Below, piece by piece: positions 1-5,116 of a DNA stretch of 6,052 nt. Numbering within the stretch: the stretch's first letter is position 1; each line of letters opens with the position of its first letter. The notes below the pieces were generated by a model. The model was not told the origin of the DNA. It saw only the letters and a program-made list of their open reading frames with translations, and did no database searches. This DNA is from Clostridia bacterium (GTDB taxonomy: Bacteria; Bacillota; Clostridia; Oscillospirales; Butyricicoccaceae): contig JAFYOK010000203.1 of assembly GCA_017560175.1 (NCBI GenBank), positions 1-6,052 of the forward strand, written 5' to 3'. A program made the translations under genes and the position numbers.

Positions 1-824
1 ACCAGCTCTTCCTTGCTGTCCAGGTCCAGACGGGGCACAGAGTTCATCAGCGCCCATGTATAGGGATGACGGGGATCGTAGAAGATATCTTCATTGCTGC
101 CGACTTCAACGATCTTACCGGCATACATAACGATGATCTTGTCGGCCATATCGGCAACAACACCAAGGTCATGAGTAATCATGATGATGGCCATGCCCAG
201 CTTGGCCTGCAGTTCCTTCATCAGTTCGAGGATCTGTGCCTGAATGGTAACGTCCAGCGCAGTTGTGGGTTCGTCGGCGATCAGCAGAGAGGGATTGGTG
301 ATCATGGCGGTGGCGATCATAACGCGCTGACGCATACCGCCCGAAAGCTCGTGGGGATACTTTTCCAGGCAGGCTTCGGAATCGGGAATGCCGACCAGGT
401 CGAGCATTTCGATGGCCTTATGGCGCATCTCGCCGTAGGACATGCCGGATGTGTTGTGGTTTTCGAGATTTTCGATGATCTGCTTGCCGATCTTCATGGT
501 GGGGTTGAGAGAAACCAGCGCATCCTGGAAGATCATCGAGCATTCCTGGCCGCGGAAAGCATGCCACTGGTCATCGGTGAAGGTCAGAATATCCTTGCCG
601 TCATAGACGATATGGCTGCCGTCCTTGATCTTGCCGGGCTTTTCGATGAGGCCCATCAGCGACTTGGATGTGACCGATTTACCGCAGCCCGATTCACCGA
701 CCAGCGCAGTGGTCTTGCCCTTATCCAGCGTAAAGGAGATATCGCGAACCGACTGAACTTCGCCGGCATAGGTGAAATAAGAGACCGAGAGGTTCTTGAC
801 CTCGACAAGTGTATTGTTGTTCAT
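1..824 (-). CDS. dppD: Peptide ABC transporter ATP-binding protein, DppD/OppD family (C-terminus outside window)
   Basis: This is the cytoplasmic ATPase that powers import through the permeases encoded just upstream. I translated 274 codons from the ATG at 824 to the window edge with no stop. All ABC hallmarks are present in order: Walker A GESGCGKS (residues 43-50), Q-loop FQD (99-101) followed by SLNP, signature LSGGMRQRV (160-168), Walker B LLIADEP (180-186), D-loop ALD (189-191) and H-loop histidine 218 in ITHD. The segment HPYTWALMNSVPRLD (253-267) begins the C-terminal extension typical of oligopeptide/dipeptide ATPases, so roughly 50-60 residues are missing beyond position 1. The start is well supported: AGGAGGA at 835-829 lies 4 nt upstream and overlaps the stop codon of the permease C gene. 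Residue 102 is Ala where FQDP is common, an acceptable variant. OppD, DppD and NikD cannot be separated on sequence alone, so the symbol is by family. A partner ATPase (F) is expected downstream but is not visible. Confidence 0.97.
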   Translation of the reverse strand, partial: MNNNTLVEVKNLSVSYFTYAGEVQSVRDISFTLDKGKTTALVGESGCGKSVTSKSLMGLIEKPGKIKDGSHIVYDGKDILTFTDDQWHAFRGQECSMIFQDALVSLNPTMKIGKQIIENLENHNTSGMSYGEMRHKAIEMLDLVGIPDSEACLEKYPHELSGGMRQRVMIATAMITNPSLLIADEPTTALDVTIQAQILELMKELQAKLGMAIIMITHDLGVVADMADKIIVMYAGKIVEVGSNEDIFYDPRHPYTWALMNSVPRLDLDSKEEL

Positions 825-828
825 AGTC

Positions 829-835
829 TCCTCCT
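829..835 (-). promoter_or_regulatory. Ribosome-binding site of dppD overlapping the dppC stop codon
   Basis: Read on the minus strand, AGGAGGA occupies 835-829, four bases before the ATG at 824. Its first base is also the last base of the TAA stop of permease C (837-835). Ribosomes finishing C are therefore placed directly on the start site of the ATPase, which suggests translational coupling (inference). Confidence 0.8.
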
Positions 836-1752
836 TACTTGGTGATCTTGGGCTCGAGGGCAACACGCAGAACGTCGCCGAGAATGTTAAAGCTGAGGAC
901 GGTCAGCAGAATGAGCGCACCGGGATAGACAGCCAGCATGGGACGGTCGAGGACGAAAGCCTGCGCACCCTGCAGCATGGAACCCCAGGAAGCATTGGGA
1001 ACCGAAATACCCAGACCCAGGAAGCTGAGGGAAGATTCGCTCAGAATGGCACTGGCGACACCCAGAGAAGCTGCAACGATGACGGGGCCGAGGATGTTGG
1101 GCAGAATGTGCTTGACAGCGATCTGAATATTGCCGGCGCCCAGGTTCTTTGCGGCAATAACATAGTCACGCTGCTTGAGAGACATGGTCTCGGCGCGGGT
1201 GATACGGGCGACCGAGGCCCAGGAGAACAAGCTCAGAACGCAGATCAGTGTTGTCATGCTGGGCTTGAGGAAGGAGTTCAGAACGATCATCAGCAGCATG
1301 GAGGGCAGCGCCAGGAAGATATCGGTAAAGCGCATGAGCAGCATATCCAGCTTGCCGCCGATATAGCCCGAGAAGATGCCGATGGTGGTGCCGATACAGA
1401 CGGTGACCAGCATGGCCGAGAAGCCGACCAGCAGAGAGACACGGCCGCCGTAGAGGGCACGGGTGAAGTAGTCACGGCCGAATTCGTCACAGCCAAAGAG
1501 ATGCTGCAGCGAGGGCTCGGCAAACTTATCTGCACGGCTCAGGCCGTTGGGATCGTAGGGGCTCAGAGGGGCCAGCAGGCAGGCTGTAATGATGATAGCC
1601 AGGTAAATGACGGCCAGAATGGCCATCTTGTTGGACTTGATCTCTTTCTTGATATCCTTCCAAATGCTGCGATGGTAGACGGCACCAAGATCCTTGGGCT
1701 TTTTCTCCAAACGCTTGAAGGAGTTCTCGTTAAATACAACTTTATTTTCCAT
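835..1752 (-). CDS. dppC: Peptide ABC transporter permease, DppC/OppC family
   Basis: This is the second inner-membrane subunit of the Opp/Dpp-type importer; it pairs with the B permease to form the channel. The 305 residues match the usual length of about 300. The order is an N-terminal cytoplasmic stretch (1-42), a first hydrophobic segment (about 43-62), the family motif LFGCDEFGRDYFTRALYGG (85-103, normally GTDxxGRDxxSRxxxG), and five further hydrophobic segments (about 105-129, 141-160, 165-185, 222-245 and 275-295). The EAA loop that contacts the ATPase is at about 199-222 (IAAKNLGAGNIQIAVKHILP). NASWGSML (253-260) is another conserved patch. The C-terminus LRVALEPKITK corresponds to the usual LRDALDPR ending. 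The start at 1752 is the only ATG or alternative start between an in-frame upstream TAG (1764-1762) and residue 43. GAGGAG lies 12 nt upstream, slightly far. The gene begins inside the last 11 bp of permease B. Exact substrate is unknown. Confidence 0.97.
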   Translation of the reverse strand: MENKVVFNENSFKRLEKKPKDLGAVYHRSIWKDIKKEIKSNKMAILAVIYLAIIITACLLAPLSPYDPNGLSRADKFAEPSLQHLFGCDEFGRDYFTRALYGGRVSLLVGFSAMLVTVCIGTTIGIFSGYIGGKLDMLLMRFTDIFLALPSMLLMIVLNSFLKPSMTTLICVLSLFSWASVARITRAETMSLKQRDYVIAAKNLGAGNIQIAVKHILPNILGPVIVAASLGVASAILSESSLSFLGLGISVPNASWGSMLQGAQAFVLDRPMLAVYPGALILLTVLSFNILGDVLRVALEPKITK

Positions 1753-2716
1753 TTGCTGCGTCTACTCCTCTCTTGATTCTGGGGTCAGCGAAGGAATACA
1801 GAATATCGGCAACGAAGTTACCCATGACCAGGATGAAACCGGACAGCATGATATAAGCCATGATGATGGGGTAGTCCTGCTTACCGATGGCTTCCATGGC
1901 AAAGCTGCCGATGCCGGGCCAGCCAAAGAGGCTCTCGATAATGAAGGAACCGGTGACCATCGAAGCCATGTTCATACCGACAATGGTGATGATGGGCAGC
2001 AGTGTATTCTTCAGAACGTGCTTGAACAGGATCTTCATGCCCGATGTACCCTTGGCCTTGGCTGCCAGAACATATTCTTCGCTCAGCTGGCCGATGGTGT
2101 TGGCGCGGACATAACGGACCTTGGAGGCCATCGAGCTGAGGGCCATGGTCATAACGGGCATGATCATATGCTTGGCAGTATCCAACGCAGTGTCAACGCC
2201 AAAGGTGTGCATACCCGAAGAGGGCAGCCAGTGGAGCTTGGCGGTGAACAGGATGATCATCAGCATACCGAAATAGAAAGAGGGGATGGACATGCCGAAA
2301 TAAGCAAAGGCACCGATGGCATTGTCGATCCATGTATTCTTCTTATAGCCGGCAATCAGACCCAACGGGATGGAAAGGGCCAGGGATACGATCAGCGATG
2401 TGCCCATCAGCAGGATGGTGGAGGGGAGACGCTTGACCAGCATGTCCATAACAGGCAGCTTATAGGAAATAGAATAGCCCCAGTTGCCCTTGAGAGCTTC
2501 CTTCAGCCATTCGACATAACGTTCCATGGGACTCTGGTTGAGGCCCAGCTTTTCCATGACCATCGCCTGTTCCTCGGCAGACATATCGGCTGTGATATAC
2601 ATGGAAGAGATATCACCGGGCGCAAGCTCGATGATGGCAAAGGAAAAGATGGAAATCAGGAACATGACGATGGCGACCTGTCCCACTTTTCTCATTAAAA
2701 TCTTACACATATGCAT
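1742..2716 (-). CDS. dppB: Peptide ABC transporter permease, DppB/OppB family
   Basis: This is the first inner-membrane subunit of the importer. The 324 residues fit the family. An N-terminal transmembrane segment (about 11-31) is followed by the conserved FAIIELAPGD (26-35), a long extracytoplasmic stretch containing LGLNQSPMERYVEWL (57-71), and five more hydrophobic segments (about 97-121, 134-159, 183-200, 238-262 and 285-309). The EAA loop for ATPase docking is EEYVLAAKAKGTSG (213-226), running on to LKNTLLP (235-241). ESLFGWPGIG (261-270) and DPRIKRG (311-317) are strongly conserved family patches. GGAG at 2730-2727 lies 10 nt before the ATG at 2716. A second in-frame ATG at 2710 would be 16 nt away, so 2716 is preferred, though a shift of two residues is possible. 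The gene sits 66 bp downstream of the binding-protein gene, separated by a strong hairpin, and overlaps permease C by 11 bp. Confidence 0.97.
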   Translation of the reverse strand: MHMCKILMRKVGQVAIVMFLISIFSFAIIELAPGDISSMYITADMSAEEQAMVMEKLGLNQSPMERYVEWLKEALKGNWGYSISYKLPVMDMLVKRLPSTILLMGTSLIVSLALSIPLGLIAGYKKNTWIDNAIGAFAYFGMSIPSFYFGMLMIILFTAKLHWLPSSGMHTFGVDTALDTAKHMIMPVMTMALSSMASKVRYVRANTIGQLSEEYVLAAKAKGTSGMKILFKHVLKNTLLPIITIVGMNMASMVTGSFIIESLFGWPGIGSFAMEAIGKQDYPIIMAYIMLSGFILVMGNFVADILYSFADPRIKRGVDAANGK

Positions 2717-2737
2717 AGAAGATGTTCTCCTTTTTGT

Positions 2738-2767
2738 AAAAAGCCGCCCTTCGCAGGGCGGCTTTTT
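2738..2767 (-). terminator. Intrinsic terminator/attenuator between the binding-protein gene and dppB
   Basis: A perfect 13-bp inverted repeat (2738-2750 with 2755-2767) encloses a 4-nt loop. The inner eight pairs are GC-rich (GCCGCCCT with AGGGCGGC), and the flanks are A5 and T5, so the hairpin carries its own U-tract in either direction. It begins 15 bp after the stop of the binding-protein gene and ends 2 nt before the AAAAAGGAG of dppB. On the minus strand it is a textbook intrinsic terminator. Because the B-C-D genes have no obvious promoter of their own in the 66-bp gap, partial read-through is the likely mode (inference). This is a known way to make binding protein in excess of transporter. 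Confidence 0.9.
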
Positions 2768-2782
2768 AACATTGTCAAACGA

Positions 2783-4411
2783 TTAGTTGTTAACAGAGAT
2801 AGCCAGCCAGTCAGCGAACTCAGGAACGATGTCGCATGTGTCCAGACCGGAAACATACTTCTGAGAAACCATGACGTAGTTGGTGTATGTCAGGGGGTAG
2901 ATTCTGTGCTGATCCATAGCAACTTCCATCAGCTCGTCAGCAGCCTTCTGCATTTCAGCAGTGTCTGTGATTGTGTTGACCTTAACAGCCAGTTCGCCGC
3001 AAGCGGGTGTCATACCCCAAGCATCGTCTGCCTGGTTGAAGTAGGAGTATGCCTGGTACAGTGTGCCGCCACGCATGGAGTCCCAACCATTTGTGCCCAG
3101 GTCCCATGTGGTGTACTGGTCGTTATGGTAGGAGGACAGACCGAAGAAGCGCTGGAAGAATGTTGTGGAATCCAGACCCTCGATCTTCAGGTTAACGCCG
3201 ATCTGCTGGAGCTGCTGCTGCAGAACGATTGCGCAGGCTTCCATGTTAGCGCGGTCCTTGTTGTAGATGTAGACCAGTTCCTTGCCTTCCAGACCGGAGT
3301 CCTTAGCCATCTGCTTAGCCTTTTCCAGGTTGAACTCGTAGTCGGGTGTGTTAGCATTGTACAGGCCCTGTGTGGGAACCAGCATGGAGTTGGGGTTCTG
3401 AGCCAGGTCTGTGGAGCCGTAAGCGAAGTCGATAACTTCGTCGCCGTTGATAGCGTAGAACAGAGCCTCACGCTGAGCGTCGTCCAGGGGGTTGGGGCCG
3501 TAGGGGTTGACCTGGAGGTAGTTCAGACGTGCTTCGGGCATGATGTAGATGTTGTACTTGTCGGACTGAGCAGAGTACTTCTCCAGCTCGTCGACAGTTG
3601 TGATACGCATGTAGTCGATTTCGCCGTTCTCAAAAGCGATAGCCTTTGTGGAGCCGGAGCCGACAACCTTCAGAACAATGTTCTTGATCTCGGGTGTGCC
3701 GCGATAGTAGTCGTCGCGAGCTTCGAAGACGATGTTGTCAGCGTTGATTTCCTTGATGGTGTAAGCGCCGGATGTAACGACATCAGCCTTTGTGTAGTAG
3801 GACTGGTCAGCAGCCAGAGCTTCAGCGCTCTCAAACTCGTGTGCGGGGAAGATTGTCATGCCGCCCAGTGTAGCAATGAAGTAGTTGTAGGGCTCGGGGA
3901 TGGTGACGGAGAATGTCTGATCGTCGACGATCTCGTAGGAACCTTCAACGCCGTTGACGCGAGCGTAACGGTTGTAGCCGTACTTAGCGATGGAGTACTG
4001 CATACCGAACTCGATATCCTTGGTTGTGATGGGTGTGCCATCGGACCATGTGATATCGTCACGCAGAACGACTGTGTAGGTCATACCGTCTTCGGAGATC
4101 TCCAGGCTCTTAGCCAGGTAGTAGTCGACGCCGCCCTTGTTGTTTTCCATGAACAGCTTGTCATAGAGAGGACGTGTCATTGTTGTGTAGTCGTCGGAAC
4201 CGTTGCCGATGGGGGACAGAGCGTCGGGCATGTAGCTGATGGCCATTGTGAATGTGTCACGAACGACCTTCTCTTCTTCCTTGACCTCTTCTGTCTTTTC
4301 TTCGGTTGTTGTTTCTTCCTTGACTTCTTCCTTGATCTCTTCCTTGCCGCCGCAAGCGACCAGGGAGAACATCATCAGCAGAGCCAGCAGAAGAGCTGCG
4401 AACTTCTTCAT
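2783..4411 (-). CDS. Peptide-type ABC transporter substrate-binding lipoprotein (SBP_bac_5 / family 5)
   Basis: This is the extracellular, lipid-anchored ligand receptor of the importer (the A component, DppA/OppA type). The 542 residues are typical. A lipoprotein signal peptide (MKKF, then a hydrophobic run) ends in the lipobox LVAC with acylated Cys20. Residues 23-48 form a highly charged Lys/Glu/Thr linker that likely spaces the domain from the membrane. The family 5 core follows: LAKSLEISEDGMTYTVVLRD (99-118) with WSDGTPITTKDIEF (122-135), DDYYRGTPEIKNIVLKVV (233-250), LNYLQVNP (296-303), DAQREALFYAINGDEVI (311-327) and a C-terminal lobe containing QQIGVNLKIEG (402-412). Thr is often encoded by ACA here, whereas B, C and D favour ACC, so codon use looks distinct and may reflect high expression. 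The start is set by AAGGA at 4424-4420, 8 nt upstream of the ATG, and by the signal peptide. It is the promoter-proximal gene. The ligand (oligopeptide, dipeptide or other) cannot be read from the sequence. Confidence 0.96.
   Translation of the reverse strand: MKKFAALLLALLMMFSLVACGGKEEIKEEVKEETTTEEKTEEVKEEEKVVRDTFTMAISYMPDALSPIGNGSDDYTTMTRPLYDKLFMENNKGGVDYYLAKSLEISEDGMTYTVVLRDDITWSDGTPITTKDIEFGMQYSIAKYGYNRYARVNGVEGSYEIVDDQTFSVTIPEPYNYFIATLGGMTIFPAHEFESAEALAADQSYYTKADVVTSGAYTIKEINADNIVFEARDDYYRGTPEIKNIVLKVVGSGSTKAIAFENGEIDYMRITTVDELEKYSAQSDKYNIYIMPEARLNYLQVNPYGPNPLDDAQREALFYAINGDEVIDFAYGSTDLAQNPNSMLVPTQGLYNANTPDYEFNLEKAKQMAKDSGLEGKELVYIYNKDRANMEACAIVLQQQLQQIGVNLKIEGLDSTTFFQRFFGLSSYHNDQYTTWDLGTNGWDSMRGGTLYQAYSYFNQADDAWGMTPACGELAVKVNTITDTAEMQKAADELMEVAMDQHRIYPLTYTNYVMVSQKYVSGLDTCDIVPEFADWLAISVNN
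4310..4345 (-). repeat. 12-bp tandem repeat encoding the KEE(I/V/T) linker
   Basis: Three consecutive 12-bp units (4345-4334, 4333-4322, 4321-4310) each encode Lys-Glu-Glu plus Ile, Val or Thr, at residues 23-34 of the binding lipoprotein. The core TCTTCCTTG on the plus strand recurs at 4314, 4326 and 4338, with a further out-of-register copy at 4275. The repeat lies in the flexible spacer just after the lipidated cysteine, where copy number changes would be tolerated in multiples of four residues. Confidence 0.75.
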
Positions 4412-4535
4412 TGGTGTTGTCCTTCTTTCTTTACATAATTTTAGGCCTTCTTACCACGCGTTGAATAAAAATTCATTCTTGCATAATGTTTTCTCATTCT
4501 TTGCCCGATAAAAAAGCCGACTTTTTACGGAATGG

Positions 4536-4564
4536 ATTATAGCACCAAGCCATCTGCTTGTCTA
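4536..4564 (-). promoter_or_regulatory. Sigma-A-type promoter of the binding-protein gene
   Basis: On the minus strand, TAGACA (4564-4559; one mismatch to TTGACA) is separated by exactly 17 bp from a perfect TATAAT (4541-4536). Transcription would start near 4529, giving a leader of about 118 nt before the ATG at 4411. It is the best-scoring promoter I can see in the window and points into the transporter operon. Confidence 0.85.
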
Positions 4565-4718
4565 TATCCCTTTGAAATTATTGAAAAAAACAGAAAAGGA
4601 GATCGAAATTATCGGTTGTAGCTATAGAATTGTACACAAATGGTTAGCAATGGCTTTCTTGAATTTTATTCTCAAGCAACATAATTATAAATAAAACCGA
4701 TATATAGAATTCAATTTA

Positions 4719-4747
4719 TTGACAAGATTTATAAAAGTTCTTTTTAT
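4719..4747 (+). promoter_or_regulatory. Probable sigma-A-type promoter for the 53-aa ORF and SLH gene
   Basis: A perfect TTGACA at 4719-4724 is followed after 17 bp by TTTTAT at 4742-4747, which matches TATAAT at four of six positions. TATCAT at 4745-4750 is a better -10 but would need a 20-bp spacer. Start would be near 4754, about 100 nt before the ATG at 4857. The -35 overlaps an inverted repeat TCAAT-TT-ATTGA (4711-4722) that could be an operator (weak inference). Confidence 0.5.
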
Positions 4748-4856
4748 CATATAAATAAAAGGCTTCGGATGGAGTTGCTGCGAGGCTGAGATTATTCATT
4801 GCACAGCTGCAGAAAATATGATAGGCTGAAAGCAGAATATACCGGGAGGAAAAATC

Positions 4857-5018
4857 ATGGATCCGATCTATTACACAGTCAAGACGATCAATGGCGATTA
4901 TGCCTATATGACTTCGGACGACGGCGTTGAAAATATGGTAGCAATGTTCCTGCTGCCCGAAGGCGTGGATGTGGGCAGCCGCCTGCTGTTTGAAAACTTC
5001 GAGTGGACATTGCTGTAA
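4857..5018 (+). CDS. Small 53-aa protein, unassigned (weak DUF3006 resemblance)
   Basis: ATG to TAA gives 53 codons, beginning MDPIYYTVKTINGDYAYMTS and ending LLFENFEWTLL. The ribosome-binding site GGGAGGA (4844-4850) lies 6 nt before the ATG, as good as those of the large genes, and a probable promoter lies about 100 bp further up. Codon choice (GGC, GCC, CTG, CTG-CCC-GAA) resembles the transporter genes. There is no signal peptide, no transmembrane segment and no cysteine, so a soluble cytoplasmic protein of about 6 kDa is expected. The pattern of an N-terminal strand, then NGDYAYM (12-18), then LLPEGVDVGSRLLF (32-45) recalls DUF3006, a family of small beta-rich proteins of unknown function with an LPEGVxxGDxL motif. 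That resemblance is from memory and not proven. It stands alone between two intergenic gaps, with a hairpin after it. Function unknown. Confidence 0.75.
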   Translation: MDPIYYTVKTINGDYAYMTSDDGVENMVAMFLLPEGVDVGSRLLFENFEWTLL

Positions 5019-5039
5019 GATTATAGTAATATCAAAGAA

Positions 5040-5070
5040 AAGGAGCTGAGGCATAATACCTCAGCTCCTT
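5040..5070 (+). terminator. Strong stem-loop after the 53-aa ORF, possible terminator/attenuator
   Basis: A perfect 12-bp inverted repeat (AAGGAGCTGAGG at 5040-5051 with its complement at 5059-5070) encloses a 7-nt AT-rich loop. It starts 22 bp after the stop of the 53-aa ORF and lies 46 bp before the SLH gene. Downstream on the plus strand the sequence is CTCACGG, so the U-tract is poor (only TT within the stem foot). On the minus strand the stem is followed by a T-rich run (TTTTCTTTG), so it would terminate better leftward. In the plus direction it may be a partial terminator or a processing/stability element. Confidence 0.6.
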
Positions 5071-5103
5071 CTCACGGATGTATCATGTGAAAACCACAGA
5101 AAC

Positions 5104-5109
5104 AGGAGG
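5104..5109 (+). promoter_or_regulatory. Ribosome-binding site that fixes the SLH-protein start
   Basis: AGGAGG at 5104-5109 is 7 nt before the ATG at 5117. An in-frame upstream ATG at 5078 would add 13 residues (MYHVKTTETGGNR) but has no Shine-Dalgarno sequence and would bury the signal peptide, so 5117 is chosen. Confidence 0.85.
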
Positions 5110-5116
5110 AAACCGT

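Larger units (their letters stand above)
4412..4856. other. AT-rich divergent intergenic region without a credible gene
   Basis: This 445-bp stretch separates the leftward transporter genes from the rightward genes. No ORF here has both a ribosome-binding site and a plausible protein. It holds a strong leftward promoter (4536-4564), a probable rightward promoter (4719-4747), and leaders of about 118 and 100 nt. Short repeats seen: GAAATTAT twice at 4574 and 4605, 31 bp apart; TGAAT-AAAA-ATTCA at 4462-4475; TTGT-AC-ACAA at 4630-4639; TCAAT-TT-ATTGA at 4711-4722 overlapping the rightward -35; AGGCTGA at 4783 and 4823. A weak 6-bp hairpin (4511-4526) falls at the predicted 5' end of the leftward transcript. 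I recognise no riboswitch or known RNA family. Confidence 0.7.

Noticed and set aside
66..2698. Three rightward open frames of 259-334 codons opposite dppD, dppC and dppB
   Set aside because: They mirror the conserved transporter genes, are His/Asp/Gly/Gln-rich without domains, and lack proper ribosome sites.
2711..4438. Long rightward open frame (575 codons) lying opposite the binding-protein gene
   Set aside because: It is fully antisense to a clear SBP_bac_5 lipoprotein, has no recognisable domain and an improbable Val/Cys/Asp-rich composition; it is open only because of codon bias on the true strand.
4412..4529. Riboswitch or T-box in the transporter leader
   Set aside because: The 118-nt leader has only weak short stems, no terminator/antiterminator pair and no recognisable conserved core.
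4621..4676. Short inverted repeats GCTA/TAGC, TTGT-AC-ACAA and CTTGA/TCAAG
   Set aside because: Arms are only 4-5 bp in AT-rich DNA and do not extend; no more than chance would give.
4659..4691. TTGAAT followed by TAATTA/TATAAA as another rightward promoter
   Set aside because: At 17-bp spacing the -10 match is poor, and the better TATAAA needs a 21-bp spacer; the TTGACA at 4719 is a stronger candidate.
4716..5054. Leftward 112-codon open frame across the intergenic region and the 53-aa ORF
   Set aside because: No ribosome-binding site or family resemblance, and it runs through the probable rightward promoter and antisense to a better-supported small gene.
5078..5116. Upstream in-frame ATG as an alternative start for the SLH protein
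   Set aside because: It lacks a Shine-Dalgarno sequence and would put 13 residues before a well-formed signal peptide, whereas the ATG at 5117 has AGGAGG at 7 nt.
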